DNA of 64,000 bases from Halichoerus grypus (lineage: Eukaryota; Chordata; Mammalia; Carnivora; Phocidae): assembly GCF_964656455.1 (NCBI RefSeq), contig NC_135722.1, forward strand, positions 88,097,313-88,161,312, read 5' to 3'. A model generated the notes under the pieces. It saw only the letters and a list, made by a program, of their open reading frames with translations, was not told the origin of the DNA and ran no database searches. A program made the position numbers and the translations under genes. Below, in pieces: positions 23,886-37,410 of the stretch (position 1 is its first letter; each line of letters opens with the position of its first letter).

Positions 23886-26800
23886 TGGCACTATCTCTTC
23901 CTTTCTTCAAAGCCATATTAAAGTGCATAGGCAAAAGATGAGCAGTAAAATCCTGTTTTAATTACAACACCATCTTAACTGCACTGCTAGCTTTATATAG
24001 TGAAGGATAATGATGATGTTGCTCTGAGTGACATTTATTAGATTTTCATAGACTTTCCAAGTTGAGCATTTGTGACTTCATTAGAAGGGGAAAGGAGCCA
24101 ACCATGACAAATCCTAACTCCCATCTATTCCTCAAAAAAAAAAAAAAAAAGAAAAGAAAAGGAATCTTTTAGGATAAAAGTCTTAAATTGAGCAGCCAAA
24201 TAATGACTTTTCAAAAAAAATTCTCTAACAAAATAACCGTATTCATAGAAATGATGGTACATGAATGTAACATTTTTACCGTGGTTCTGAATATGTGAAT
24301 AAAAGATGCTGCATATTTTCATCTAAAACTAATGTATGATTTTCACATTGCTCACATTTTCTCTAAATGGGAAATATATGAACATTTCTGTCTTTTAATT
24401 GCTGTGTCAGAGTCAGGGCCACTGAAACTAATCTATTTTAGACATCACCTAAGCCAGACTTACATGACTAGGGTGTTTTAACTTTATTTTTAAGAATTCC
24501 CAAGGCTCTATTTGGTCAGCTCCGTTCCATATAATTATTTTCTTCTCCTTAGGGAATATCGCATTTCACATCAGGTTAACAGAGGATAAATAAATAAGGC
24601 TGAGCAGGTGACTTGTTGGTAGATATCCTGCTTTCTGACAGCCTTGTGGGACCTGATTCTACAGCAAGCTTTGGCTCTCCAGACCCCTTGCCTAGGTTAA
24701 ATGGGACTCCATTGAATCCATGAATATTCACATATTCAGTAGAAAGTAAATCTAATGCATCAGCAGAGGATGAGACACCTTATCCCACAGAGCTAGTTCC
24801 TTTAGGCTCATCTCCCTCCTCGTTACTCTCCATGGCTGAGTTACATTTAATTGAAGGATAATTTGAAGGATAGAAAATAAGGTGTGGTTTAGTGTTACCC
24901 CAGCCAGTAACAACATTTGCTTTTCCACCTGGACCAAAGAGCCTGTCCTAGTGGCTGCCTCCACAGTGTCAGGGGCTAGGGCACATGGCCTTTTTTTCCA
25001 GCTTTCCCGGTCTTGACCACACCCCCCAATTTAAGGAGGCAGCTCTATTAGAAACATTATGGTCTTTGCATCCTCTATAGCCATCCAGCGGAGCATTCCC
25101 GCAGGTAGTTGGAAAGAGACCACAGACATTGAGGGAAGCTCACTCAGGACCTTTTCTTCACCCAGGCTCTCCGGCAAAGTAGTAAGTGAAGTGTGAGTTT
25201 CTGCCTAAAACTTTGCTATTTTTCTTTTCCCCTTTTTTTTGTTTCATTCTGGGGGATTAAACAGTAAATTGATGGGGACTTTCAGGATACAGGCGGGTTT
25301 TCTCTTTCTCTTTTCACATTTTTCTATATATTCCATTCAATTACTTAATAACAATTTTCAAAAATACTTCTTAACATTCTTAAAATAGTCTGAAATCAAG
25401 AGTGTTTCACTCTTTTCCCTGCTTTATAAAAGCAAAATCACACACGTTTTAGAGACTCGCAGATTACTTGTCAGAAACTCTGAATTTTCCTCGCATATTG
25501 GAGCAGTTCCAAAGAAATAAAGCTGTAGTTAAACATAGAAATTCCTTTTTTTTCTTTTTCACTCCTAGCAAGTCTATTGCTTTCCTTTTTTTTTTTTTTT
25601 TTTTGTTTTGCCTAGCCCCTTAATGAATTTTTATAGAGAGGAAATTGCTACAGGTTTGAATCTTGCAAGCCAAAGTAGCCAATTTTTTTTTTTTTTTGGT
25701 ATTTTTTTGGGTGCTTTTCCCTGTTTTGTGACTCCTATTCCTCCAATATTCTACCTGTTTTGGGGGGCTGTAGCTGAGACAGGGAGAGTCTCAAAGTCAC
25801 GGGGGGATTTCTTCTCTCCCCCGCAGAGCCGGACTTCAGTGGCGCTGCAGCTGAACAGCAAGGGGTGTGGACATCCCCCTCCATTCGGTGATTTTTCTCC
25901 TGTAATGCCACTTTGTGGCTTCTCAGCTGCTTTAACAAGCCCCTGTTATCCCACCTTTTAAAGTAGCATTATACGTGGACGAACTGTTCAAAAAATTCTG
26001 GGTTATTGAGATCAAGGCATTCACTTGTAGCTTTTCCTTACTGCTTTTTGGGTAAGATTTTTTTTAAAACCATTTCCCCCCTTATTTCATACCATTGCTG
26101 GGCAACTGAAAAGAGAGGTATCGGCTAAACAACAGGAAAAACAGATTCTACAATGATAACTCTGGCAGTTCCATTTGATTTGTAAAATGACTGACATTTT
26201 GACTCTTCATCAGTTGTGGCTCTGGATTGCGTCGTCTCCTTTTTATCTAAAAAGCAAACCCTTTGTTTCTGCAGGCAGGGGCTATGCGTGGAGGGTTTGC
26301 TGGGTGGCCACTGTTGCTGATGAGATTCTTACTTACCTGTTGTTGTTCCTGAATGGAGGGAAGGGACAGCTAATGAGTTAATGTCTGCAAAGTGCTTTGA
26401 AGATGAAAAGCCCTTTTCATGTGTTCAGTATTGTAGTTATTAATATTAATATTTGAAGAAGCATGCTGCTTCTAATTGTAAATCAACAACTTCCATCCTT
26501 GCCAACTCAGTAGTGAAAAAACAAACATTCAAAAGCAGCCTCACAGCCTCTTCCGTCCTGGTTCCGCTGCTGAGGAGGAGGGAGGCAGAGAGTCTGATTA
26601 CAGAGGGCATCTTTGCTACCAGGTCCCTTACACCGATGTGCTAGTGGGTAGAGGGGCCACGAGGTCTAAGAGTAGAGCCTGGAAGAAGGTGGGTTAAAGG
26701 TGTCATCCTTCAACACCTGGTAATCTGTGGCCCTGGAGTGCTGGTTGAGAGCATGGACCTGGGCCAATTGCCTGCCTCAGATTACAATGAAGTTCAAAGG

Positions 26801-27598
26801 CAAGCGGGGTCAGAACTGGAACCAGCCGCTGGATTTGGCATCGAGAAAGTGGATGTGCATTTGGGTCCCATTAGGGACAGGCTTGGTAACTGAGAACAGG
26901 TATTTAACCTGACTGTTCCTAAAATGTGAACGATGATTTGCCCCCCACCTATTCCACAAAGATGAGTAAACAGCATAAAGAATAAAAGTGCCAATCCTGT
27001 TGAGGGACGGTCTGAAGTAATATTGTAACAAATTGGGTGTGTGGGTGCAGGTCCCTTGGGGAGGGTGAGGCAGAAGACAGACACATGGTAGGGAAACATA
27101 TGATTAGCCCTGACATTCCTCTCTTTGATTACACCCAGAGCCTCAGTGTACTACTGAATTTCTCACCGATAATTGGCATTCTGCCGTACCTCCTGATTTT
27201 ATTCATTGATGAACAGATCTGTTTTCCACAGCAACTCTCCTTTTCTAATTACCCATTGAAAATTCCCATTTCTGCATCAAGTAGCAGAAGGAAGGGTTAC
27301 ATCTTAGAAGCTGGGACACCCCCCACACTCCCAGCTTTCTTTCTTTCTATATGGAAATTAAAAAGTATTTAGTATTTGAGCAAACTAAATGTGGTATGCA
27401 GCAATTTAGTGGCATGGGAGGCAAATTTTGTGAGTATTCAATCCTGGGGAAACTCAGACATGAAAACAACTCATTTTATGTCTCTTCATCTCCTTTGTCC
27501 CTGCTCTACTGAAAATGTAGCTTTAGGAAACTCCACCTTTTAATCTTGGTGATTCTCCGGGTATCACACCTGGTTTCCTCCACTTTACCAGCAGGAGG
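23886..27598. other. Non-coding stretch with homopolymer tracts
   Basis: No exon recognised. It contains a poly(A) at 24135-24150, poly(T) tracts at about 25586-25603 and 25684-25698, and a possible diverged MIR at 26735-26995 (GGTTGAGAGCATGGACCTGG head). Bases 25780-25900 are a GC-richer patch with a run of G and CCCCCGCAGAGCCGG, but I see no supported exon there. Confidence 0.4.
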
Positions 27599-27810
27599 AT
27601 AATAATTCCTAATATTTATCGAGCACTTAGCATGCTCCGGGGCCCTTGCTGAATGCTTTGCACAGACTACTTCATTTAATCCACATCGAAGTATTTGAGG
27701 TGGGCACTCTTGTTATTCCCATTTAACAGATGAAGACACGGAGGCTTGGTAATATGACCAGTTTAGAGGTGGGACCTGATTAGAACCCAGGGGCTGTGAG
27801 TCCAGACCTT
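27599..27810 (-). mobile_element. MIR SINE, antisense, near full length
   Basis: ATTTATCGAGCACTTAGCATGCTCC, TTCATTTAATCCACATC, CCCATTTAACAGATGAAGACACGGAGGC, and AGGTGGGACCTGATTAGAACCCAGG match the reversed MIR. Confidence 0.75.
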
Positions 27811-29049
27811 GGGGCTGGCATTGGATCTCAAAGGAACCTTCGTAGCTTTCAGATACTTACACGAGTTTAGTCTGGATTTTTCTGCTTTGACTCATGATTT
27901 ACTCTTATTTGGGAGGATACTGTGGAATAGGCCTCTTTTCCAAAGGGGGGGATCTGTGAATCAACCATTCATTGTCAGAGAGATACTCACTGTGTGGAAA
28001 AGTTACAAGGTCTGGTTGACTAGATCAGCATATATCTCCTCCAGTGTCTCTTGTGACCAATATCGACTGAATTTCTGTGCTGTCTCCAGCCTTGTGTTGG
28101 GTGATGTGACAGATACAGAAAGAATAATAATGGAAGTTCCATTTTAAAATCAATATAATTTTATTTTAGAACACAAGATCTTACCTGAAAAGAGGTTGAA
28201 AATAAAAGACAATATAAGTGCTAAGCTATGTGACACAGTCTATGAGTGTTTTGGGACTTCAGATAGCAAGAAATCGTGTCTAGAGAAGGGAGTGAAATCT
28301 ATTTCTGATCAATTTCATTTCTCATAGAAGAGGATAGATTTGATATTCCATTGACCAAGGGCTGCCACTGTCTCAAGACCTTAGAGGAGAAGGCTGGGAT
28401 AGTACTTACTAGAAGGAGAGTCAAGAAGCAACTTCTTAGTGAAGATGTCAAGAAAATATTCTCAGTGGGGGAAACAAAATCTAGAAATTTTCAAGCGATG
28501 TGGAAAAGTAGAAACCCCCAGAATTTTAGCCTTTTTCTTGCATTTAAATTTTTTGAACTTTTCATTTTGAAATTATCTCCGATGCACCAGAAGTTGCAAA
28601 ACACAAATCAGAGAGTTTCCAAAAGTTTTAGGTCATTTAAAACTGTGAAAAATATATTGCAACTTATTTTCCTTGATCACCTTTTGGTGCTCCCAGTGAG
28701 CTTTTTAATCCAAAAGGGTTCCAGTCAATGGGGAGAGAATAGCGATGCCAGTTTCTTGACATTAGAGGCTAAGACCACAAGTTCCTAGGAAAGGCGAGAA
28801 GCCTTGTCAGATGTGGCCATCCTCGGGCACGTGGCTTGAGAGGCACGGACAGGTCCTGAGCTGCAGGTTCCCCTGGCCAGGCTTGTATTGTAGCTAAGAT
28901 AAAAAAATCAAACTTCTGCTCAGCCTGTGCCACAGATGTCTTCTTGCCTGGTCCTCAGTGGGCTTTGCCTCCTAAACACCTGCCTTGTTGTAATCACTCA
29001 CACATTTAACCAAGTTTGTCCAGACGCTTCTTTGCTCCTCAAAGTGAGG
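27811..29049. other. Non-coding stretch, possible L1 remnant
   Basis: No gene recognised. Bases 28540-28690 resemble an antisense old L1 fragment (AACTTTTCATTTTGAAATTATCTC then AGAAGTTGCAAAA), weakly. The open frames at 27809-28147 and 28351-28788 have no supporting splice sites or recognised protein family. Confidence 0.4.
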
Positions 29050-29205
29050 TCCTCTGAGTCACAGCATCAGCCTCACGTGGGATCTTGCTGGAAATGCAGA
29101 TCGTCCTCCGGCTGTACCTCAGACCTGCTGACTCAGGCTTTGCATTGTAACACCATTCCCAGGTGATTCCTATGCAAATCAGTTGGGGAAGTGCGGCTCT
29201 AAAGA
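29050..29205 (-). mobile_element. MER5A-like hAT-Charlie DNA transposon, antisense
   Basis: CACAGCATCAGCCTCACGTGGGATCTTGCTGGAAATGCAGAT, CTCAGACCTGCTGACTCAGG and CAGGTGATTCCTATGCAAATCAG are the MER5A landmarks in reverse order. It is the same family as the copy at 59163, in the opposite orientation. Confidence 0.7.
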
Positions 29206-29754
29206 AAAAAAAGCCAAAACACACAAAAAATTAAAAACGTGAACAAACAAAAACTCTTGCAGTATTTTCTGTAAGCAGCTTACTACTTCCTTATGTTTGT
29301 ATCTAGTCGCTGAAGTGTTACTCCACAAAAGATAGACATTTATATCAAAAAGATGTTGGTTTAACTCGAGAAAGGCTACAATATTTCCCCCATGTGCCAT
29401 GCAATCTTTCAATGGGTTTGCTCCTCACTGTAAGAAAAATGCTTACTTCTTGGTTTTATGCATAACAATGGTACAAATAGACTACCATTCAACAGAAATT
29501 GTGGTTCTTTTCTCCAGTGAAATTCTTAACTAATGCCTACTCAACCCCTGCTTACGGAAGAGAATCCTTTTCTGATTATTTAAATGCAAGTCCTTTAGAA
29601 AAAGAGACAAGAGATTTAGGCCATCTGGGTTCTAGCTCTAATACCTGAATGAATAGCCTCTGCTGTTTTGGGCACTGAAAATAATAATTAATAAAACCCG
29701 CTATGACTATGAATGCATGAATGCTTACTAATGCCAAGCGTTGTGACAAAATAG
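29206..29754. other. Non-coding stretch, nothing recognised
   Basis: AT-rich, no assigned feature. Confidence 0.45.
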
Positions 29755-29980
29755 CAATAAATAATGACCACTATTTGTTGACCATTTTATCATGTGTAAA
29801 GCACTCTGCTAAGCACATTTATTTTATCCAGCCTTTCTCAATGATCCTGAAAGGATGGGTATTATTACCTCCAATTTATTGTTGAGGAAACTAAGACTTT
29901 GTGAGGTTAAGAAACTCACCCGTGGCCATAGGCTCGGGTTAACCCGCAGTCTGTAACTCCAGAGCTCTTTATTGCTGGTA
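29755..29980 (-). mobile_element. MIR SINE, antisense
   Basis: TAAAGCACTCTGCTAAGCACATTTATTTTATCC, GGGTATTATTACCTCC, GTTGAGGAAACTAAGACTTTGTGAGGTTAAGAAACTC follow the reversed MIR consensus. Confidence 0.7.
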
Positions 29981-31840
29981 AACACTTAACCTCTCTGAGC
30001 ACAGTGTATTCCAAGAAAAAAAATGGCGGGTTTGATGGCTCTTTTCCAACTCCAAAATTGACTGACTTTGCAAAATCCCTCTTTCTATAAGAGGGGCAGT
30101 AAGCTGTTTAACATTACATCCAGAAATCTGAACCTTACAATTTGGGCAGTAAAACAAATGAAACAACACCATGAAAATCATAATCAGACATAGTCCAAGA
30201 AGTTGCTTGCCGGATTTGAGAGATCTAAGGCAGCTGGTGTCCTTTGGTTCAGTTTGAAAAGGGCATTATTCAATCTATCCTGTTCCGCTTTCATGTTCTC
30301 TTAGTACCTACCTCTGTTCATGATGTCTTTCAGTTTTGTTGAGAGCTTCTTAGGATCCCGAACCATATCTAAATTCTAGATTATATCCAATATGCTCCAC
30401 ACGCTGTGAGTTGAAAAGTAATTATTTAAAATTCTAGACTCTTTAGGGATTTCTTGGGCAGCATCCATCGGGTTAGAGGTGACATTTTTAGTCTTGCAGA
30501 CCTTCTTTGGATTCGACTTGGCCAAGAATCTCATATACCATGACCTCCGCTATATCCGTCATTGTGAAGCAGAGTACTTAATGTCATTTCTCTAGCTTAC
30601 ACATTTTTGTTTCTAGTTTTTTAGTAAAAAACAATTTTAATTTATCTATTCAGTTATTCATAGTAACTACGATGTGCATGGTGGCCAACTGTGATCATTT
30701 GCTGAATTCCATGGTTAAATATAGGATTTGAGGAATGACATTTGGAGACGAGGCTATGGGCACTTTTACTGTAAAACAGTGTACTGAATGTTACTTTCAG
30801 TCTTCCAGAGGATGCTCCCACATGAAGCCTGATTGACTAGAAAAAGTAGACTGCTAGTTTCTGCTAGGTTTCAGAGACTAGGATTGACATTGTGGTCATA
30901 AAATTCCTCTCATTTAAGAGCAGGCAGGTTTTAATGTATTCCCTTGATGTTTATAAGAAGCAACTCCGTTCTGCCCACTGTTCACAATGCCATTCCAGCA
31001 GTGTGACGGGGAAGGATTTGTTTCCATGATGAGGAAACATAAAATAGTCTACGAGGTACTCCTTATTTCCTAATTGCTATGGTACACAGACTAAAACTGT
31101 CTTATATTCTCTCTCTTTTTCAGGACATATTAACGAGTTACTCCTTGAGGAAGGGCAAAGCAATTACTCTTGTAATAGTATAACATAAGTGTATTTTTAG
31201 TCTTCCAAGAAAGAATGGTTGATCTATGTCAATTTGTACAGAACTTGAAAGTGTTATGCTTTAGTTAGGAGCTGGGGGTGGTTTAGAGAAATAGGAGATG
31301 GCTATGAGTCATGTTCATGCCTCTATTCAAGTAAGGCTTGGAGCACTAATTATCAGTGAAGCAGGGGAGAAGTAAGACTGTGATGTTAGCTGTACCCTAA
31401 GTGGCTGCTTTGTGAATTGAGTGAAGGTGCCGCGTTTAGTTTAAGACACAGAAGGCAACAGCACATAAATCAGAACACTGCCTTTATGGGTCAGGGTTGG
31501 CTACTTAAAATAAGAAGGAATGTTTACTACTGTAATGTTGAAATACCCAGTCAAGAAAATGAAGTTCTTAAAGATTTAGGAGCGAGGAAGAGAAGCTATC
31601 TCCAATTCTTTGAACTATTTCTCTTTTCTCTTTATTGCAACCACAGAGTTTCCTTGGGAAACTGTCTAAATATGCTTAAATTTGAGTTCTTGGGGGAATT
31701 GAACTTGGTAGCTTTTGTTACACTGACAGATCAAAGGAGAGATCTACTAAAATGACTGGAAAATTACCAATGAACTACTCATGAGAGTTAAGAGAATGAT
31801 GTAATAGATAAACTTGTCAATCTGGTGCATTCATTAGTTT
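29981..31840. other. Non-coding stretch, nothing recognised
   Basis: No gene, no clear repeat. The open frame at 31417-31755 starts with a non-ATG codon and has no recognised homology. Confidence 0.45.
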
Positions 31841-31859
31841 AAAGAAAAATATGATTCTG

Positions 31860-32054
31860 GGGCACCTGGGTGCCTCAGTTGGTTAAGTGTCTGCCTTACC
31901 GCTCAGGTCATGATCCTGGAGTCCCTGAACAGAGCCCCGTGTCAGGCTCCCCGCTCAGTGGGGAGTCTGTTTCTGCCTCCCATCCCAACCTCTCACTCCT
32001 ACTCTCTCGCTCACTCTCTCTCTCTCAAATAAATAAATAAAGTCTATTTTTAAA
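31860..32054 (+). mobile_element. Can-SINE with perfect 19-base target duplication
   Basis: Head GGGCACCTGGGTGCCTCAG, CTCAGGTCATGATCCTGG, GGCTCCCCGCTCAGTGGGG, CT-rich region and AAATAAATAAATAAAG tail. AAAGAAAAATATGATTCTG occurs at 31841-31859 and again at 32055-32073 without a mismatch, the mark of a relatively recent L1-driven insertion. Confidence 0.96.
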
Positions 32055-32239
32055 AAAGAAAAATATGATTCTGCTTGTAGTTAACATTAAAGAAGTCTAA
32101 TCTTAGTGTTGCATATGGATGGACATCATCACAGGGGATGGATCTTTTTTTTGTTCTAGAGATATCTTCACTCTTTGGAAATACTCAGACCATGAGACAT
32201 ACTGTTGCACAATCTAACTCTATTTCATGGACAGGTTCT

Positions 32240-32500
32240 TTCATTCAGTCAACAAACCTGTTGCATGTCTACTATGTAGGGTAAAAAAAGCAGTCCCTAC
32301 TCTCAAGCAACTCAGGATTTGGGAGCAGAAACAGACATCTATACAGGAAGTACTCTGGACCAAATACCAAATACCAAAGTAGGCATATTGTTACAGTGAG
32401 TCCCATGGAGGAGGGTCGAGGGTGCTCATCTAACTGCCTAGGAGGTTCAGGAAAAGCTTCCCAAAGAGGTAGTGCTCATTCTGAGTCTTTAAAAACAGAT
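32240..32500 (-). mobile_element. L2 LINE fragment, antisense
   Basis: CATTCAGTCAACAAACC, GCATGTCTACTATGTAGGG, CAGTCCCTACTCTCAAGCAACTCAGGA and GCTTCCCAAAGAGGTAGTGC are in reversed L2 order. Confidence 0.55.
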
Positions 32501-32889
32501 TTTCTTGGCATTCATAAAGAAGAAATTCAAACTATTCATTGGAGATTCAAGGTGTTGCCTTGAGGACATGGATGGCAATGTCTTTAGTTTGGCAAAGGTT
32601 CTGTCATTTTTCTTTGAATGGATAGTCCTTTTGGAAGTCAAATTCTTTTTCTCCTGCATTCTAGGCCAAAAGGGTGTCTTTTTAATACAAATTAATGGGA
32701 ATCCTAAATTCTTGATATTAGGAGAAATCCTAGTTGCAAATCTATTTAACTTTTGCATAGCAAATTATCTACATTATCTATGTATCATAGCTTTACTCCA
32801 CAGTTGAATCCTCCATGTGCCATCTTTCTACCTAGCATAGATTGTAGCCATGATTCCTGACCTATGAAGTTAACAGGAAGCCTGGAGGG

Positions 32890-33476
32890 TAAGGTCAAAG
32901 TTAGAACACAATGCCATTGTTGGTGGCTGTATAATTTTCGCTTCTCTATTATGGAAGGCAGTTTGTACACATTCCTTGTTCCAACAATACCACTTGAAGG
33001 TAGTTAATGACAAGAGAAAATATTTTAAGAACTTTTATCATGACAAGGAATTGGGGACAAATTAATTTTACAGTAATAAGAGGCTCATTAAGAAAAGAAT
33101 AATGCATACATAAAATACAATACTCAACAGCCATAACTTTGGAACGTAGAGCTATATTTCTTGACATAGAAAAATGTTCATAGCATATGTCAAATGTCAA
33201 TGAAAAAAGCAGATAACAAAATAGCATGCAGACAATTACATCACGAAGGTAAAATTATGATCCTATGTATATGTTATATCTACATTCGAAAAGACATTAA
33301 AAAAGACCCAGAGGAACGTTGAACAGCGTATTAGGACAATTATCTCTAGATGGTGGGATTTTGGGTGATTCTGGCATTCCTTTCAGACATTTCTGTGTTT
33401 TTGTTGTAATTTCTTCAATAAATGTATGTTATTTTGCCAAAAAACAATCATTTTCGAAACGAAAAAAAAAAAAAAA
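32890..33476 (+). mobile_element. Old L1 3' end with poly(A)
   Basis: AATATTTTAAGAACTTTTATCATGACAAGGAATTGGGGACAAATTAA and GGACAATTATCTCTAGATGGTGGGATTTTGGGTGATTCTGGCATTCC, ending in AATAAATGTATGTTATTTTGCC and a run of A at 33461-33475, read as the 3' portion of an old mammalian L1. Confidence 0.5.
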
Positions 33477-34325
33477 GCACTTAAGTGTAGTTTGCTATTT
33501 CCCTAAAGGCATAGTGTTTCCTTGAAGAGCCCAGAACCCAAAATGAAAAACAGTGATGTCACAGTACTCATGTAGAAATGCAGCCAAGGAGGGGCAGAGT
33601 TGATGTGTACTGGATTCAGCCTTCATGAAGGCCTCGTCTCTTTGGGATTTCCTACTCCTGCTGCCTCGGCCTGACATACCCCTGCTCCTCCCCAGCCTCT
33701 CTGCACTCTGGGCATCCCTCACCCTGCCCTGGAGGGATCTGGGTGAAAGGCAGCATCAACCTGCAGGTCAGGTCCCGTCACTAGGCTTGCGGAGGGTGGA
33801 AAGGTCCAGAAACAGTCCACGGGTAGCATGCTTTACAAAGGCTAGAGCTCTCCCCAGAGTCCCACAGAAAACTGTTCAAAGTCCGTTACTGGACTGATAC
33901 ATCCACATAAACCAAATTGTTATCTTTTTTGTCCTCTGCACGGATTGAGCATTTTTATCTGGAAAATTGAGGAGAGTGAGGAGAGAGAAGCCCAGGAGAA
34001 GGTGGCTGAAGTCCTAGAGTCAGATCTCAGCCTGGTCGTTTACAGCATTGCCTGTGTCTTTCTCCTCATGTGTAAAAAAAAAACGATGGGGGGCTTAGGC
34101 GAGTTAAAGGGCATGTACACGTTTTCTAACTTAACTCCTAGAGTCACCAAGTATAGTGTAGGGCCCGGGGTACAGAGTGAAGACGCGGACGAAATCCTTA
34201 AGTTCTAATGGGGTGTGAGTTGGTGAGACAATCAACAAGCAGCTAAGTGTCATATGGGGTGCTGGAGAACACTTCTGTGATAAGGTGACATTAATGGCCA
34301 ACACTTAGAAATGGATCATGCAACA
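33477..34325. other. Non-coding stretch, nothing recognised
   Basis: GC-richer near 33620-33800, with accidental open frames on both strands. No supported exon. Confidence 0.45.
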
Positions 34326-34338
34326 AACCTATTCTTTC

Positions 34339-34552
34339 TTTTCTTTTTTTTTTAAAGATTTATTTATTTGAGAGAGAGAGAGAGAGTGTGCATTCAAGAG
34401 AGAGGGGAGGGCCAGAGGGAGAGGAGAAGCGGACTCCCTGCTGAGTGGCGACTCATGGGACTCCATCTCAGGACCCAGAGACCACGAGGACCTGAGCCGA
34501 AACCACGAGTCGGACTCTCAACTGATTGAGCCACCCACCGAGGAGCCCCCAC
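34339..34552 (-). mobile_element. Can-SINE, antisense
   Basis: T-rich start, AAAGATTTATTTATTTGAGAG, GACTCCCTGCTGAG, then ATTGAGCCACCCACCGAGGAGCCCCC. ACCTATTCTTTC before it and ACCTATTATTTC after it are a probable duplication with one mismatch, which suggests an older copy. The body is unusually diverged around the B-box region. Confidence 0.88.
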
Positions 34553-34699
34553 ACCTATTATTTCAAGTGGATCTTTATTTAGCTCTGCAATCTATTCAGA
34601 TTCTCTGATTTGAGAATCAAATGAACATCTGATCCACTTTACATTTTTGGTCTTGCGAGACCAAGTCATTCTATTATTCACTAATTTTAAAAAAAAAGA

Positions 34700-35130
34700 A
34701 TTCTCTTATGCTGCCTAGGCTGTCTTAAAGTCTGGAGATACAAAGATGAAAAAGGCCTAGTGCCTGCCTTCAAAGAGCTCCGAGTTTAGTGGGAGAGGCA
34801 AATAGAAACAGATGTTTATAAACCAGTGCGTTGGGCACAGTGATAGAAACACACGTGGGGAACAGAGCTCAAGGGCAGCTAGCCCTGATTGGGGTGAAGG
34901 CGAGGGCTGCAGGGGTTCCTGGCAGCGAGAGCTCCTGAGAGGAGCCTCAAAGCTGGAGGAGAAGCGGGTAGATGGCTAAGGAGCAGGAGTACAGGAGGGC
35001 ATTTCTATCAGAGGGGGTCACATGAGAAGGGCAGGGAAGCGAGGGCTGGCCTGGAGAGCTTATGGGAACAGAAGTTCTACGTTTCAGGAGCAGAGGTGCA
35101 GTGGGTGTGGGGAGGCATGAGGGCTGAGAG
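34700..35130 (-). mobile_element. L2-like LINE fragment, antisense
   Basis: AGTCTGGAGATACAAAGATGAAAAAGG, CCTGCCTTCAAAGAGCTC, AGTTTAGTGGGAGAGGCAAATAGAAACAGA fit the reversed L2 3' region; the downstream 300 bases are GC-richer and only loosely similar. Confidence 0.5.
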
Positions 35131-36115
35131 GCCGGGGCAGGATCCTGAGGATCAAGTCACTTCAGACACATTTATCTGCTACTTGGCCATTGTTGGTCCC
35201 ATTCAAGAAAAATGAGCTCCGCTTTTCACAACCCTTTCTACATTCTGACAGGCCTATGGATGCTTCTAGGCTAGGGAGTAAATCTTAAATCACACAGTTG
35301 TTTTGTACTTAGGTAATAAACATTTATAATGCCAAGACAAAAAAAAAAAAAATTGGTCCAGCTGATGTTTCATGTTATGTGGGAGGGAATTCTCTTTGGC
35401 CAACAAGTCAAAAAAAAGTATCACCCAGACACTCCTTTTGCTTTTCCTGAAAGGGTTTATGTCCCAAGCAGCTGTTCTGTGTCACAATCTACAAGTGGAA
35501 AAAGGGTGAGTTCTTTTTTTCTTTCTCCAAAAAATAATACAGCAGTAATCCATTTCTGTCCCAGAGTTATTTCCTGAGATGAGAGCCCTTGAGTGCCCTG
35601 GCAACTCCCTCTGTTCAGCTTCCTCCCTGGGCGAAGGGCTTTTCCCCAAGGGAAGTGTCATTCATCTAACGAAGCCGCAGGAACACAGCCCCGCACTGAA
35701 TCCACCATATGTGGAGCCCTAGGTTTCCTCCCTCACTCTGTCAGCTGGAAAGAGAAAACATATTTCCACTGAACCTTTCCCCAATCCACGTTGCTCGGAG
35801 CGGTGTTGTCTGGCTGGGTGATTGAAACTCTTGATGCCCCTGAGCTGGGCTTCAGGACAAGGCTGCCACTTCCAAAAGTCCTTTTTCTTATTAACACCTA
35901 AATAAAATAGGAATTCAGAAGAGGAAAGGTCTTTGCTGCTTGTGGGAGTATAGGGATGACTCATACGGCCACATGGTCACACCTCACACTGCGCAATCTT
36001 CCACGATTTCCCATTCCCCACACCTAGCAGAACTGACCGCTTATTTTTTTCTATATTGTTGGTAAACTGCTCGTCACATTATATTATAGTCATATGTAAG
36101 TCTGTTTTCTCCACC
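35131..36115. other. Non-coding stretch, nothing recognised
   Basis: Contains a poly(A) at 35339-35352. No supported exon. Confidence 0.45.
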
Positions 36116-36119
36116 GTCT

Positions 36120-36275
36120 GAAGATAGAGACTGTCTTTCTCAGCTTTATTCTGAGTCAGAGAGAATGTAAGGTCCACGAGGTCGGGAATCTTTGTTTACC
36201 AAGTGGGTCCCAAATGACCAGAAGGGTGCCTAGCTCATAACAGGCACGTAGTAACTATTTACTGAACGGATAAGC
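36120..36275 (+). mobile_element. L2 LINE 3' tail
   Basis: GAATGTAAGGTCCACGAGGTCGGGAATCTTTG, GGGTGCCTAGCTCATAACAGGCACGTAGTAACTATTTACTGAACGGAT follow the L2 3' tail. Confidence 0.6.
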
Positions 36276-37398
36276 AAGTTTCTAACAAGGGACGCCTTCA
36301 CTGTGCTTGTTACGTGAATGGTTGAGGTCTGTGATGCCTCAGGGGGTCCGTGGGACTTTTTTGGAGGACATCGGAGGGCTGAATGGCCGGCACAAACAGT
36401 GCTCCCAAACCTGACATTTCCCAAAGCTATAGGTTGCCCTGTAGGGCCCTGGAGGGAAGACCAAATGTACCCTAGGGAATCTGATTATGGTTAATCCATT
36501 CTCAGGATGGCACACTCCATGTTGTTAACTTGTAAGTCTCATCCATGAGTAGATCAAAAAAGTTCAAGTAGGGATATACAGATTGATGATGATTCATTAG
36601 GACTTTCGCGTCCGATTTCAAGATTAAAGGTAAGGAATGTTTTAGTAGGAAGGGAACATTGAACTCATTGAGACTGTCTTCATGATATATGGTCAGGACC
36701 AGTCCTCATTGACCTATGTTGTATGTACCTTATTCTTATTTCATGCTCAGTGTCCAGCACAGTCTGACATGCGATCACTGCTCATTATTTTGAGAAATAG
36801 GTGATATTAACGGATACAGATTTTAACAACATCCTTGGACTAGCCTACTTTGATCTTTGTCTCCCCTTCAGCTTCACCAACCGGGGGTTCTTCCAGCTGC
36901 CATTTTGCTGCAATGGAGGTCAATTCCCCTGAAAAACAAGAGAACAGCATCTTGGTTAACATAGCCTAGCTACCCTTAGTTATTTTATTTTTAAAAATTA
37001 ATATTATTTTGTCTGCACTTAGTTTTGGAGAAAATGCATCATAAGAAAAGTAAAGTTTTAGTTAAAAATAAGCAGCACAGTTCTGGGTTAAGGTATGTCT
37101 TTAGACGGTTTTTAGCTTACTGATCTCAACCGTGCGATATTAGCCACTCTGTGAGTGTAGTCCTTAGTCGGTATAATTTCATATTGCTGAGTCAGTTTAA
37201 CTATATCATTTAAATAGATTTCATAGGAAGGAAGATATGCTCATTGGCTGTCAACTGAATGAAGACAGTGAACCAAAACCACAAATTGAACAAAGACGTA
37301 TAATACTCTTTTTTTTTTCTTGAAATGTGCCCGTAGCTTTACATATTAGCAAGAATAAAGGAAAAGACAAGTACAATCCAGAAACAGTCAAGTTAAAA
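36276..37398. other. Non-coding stretch, nothing recognised
   Basis: No gene or firm repeat. A weak L2-like tail may exist at 36690-36790. Confidence 0.4.
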
Positions 37399-37410
37399 CT
37401 AAAATGTCAC

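Noticed and set aside
25780..25960. GC-rich patch with CCCCCGCAG that looks like an acceptor followed by an open frame
   Set aside because: No recognisable protein, no convincing donor, and the frame on the other strand is equally open.
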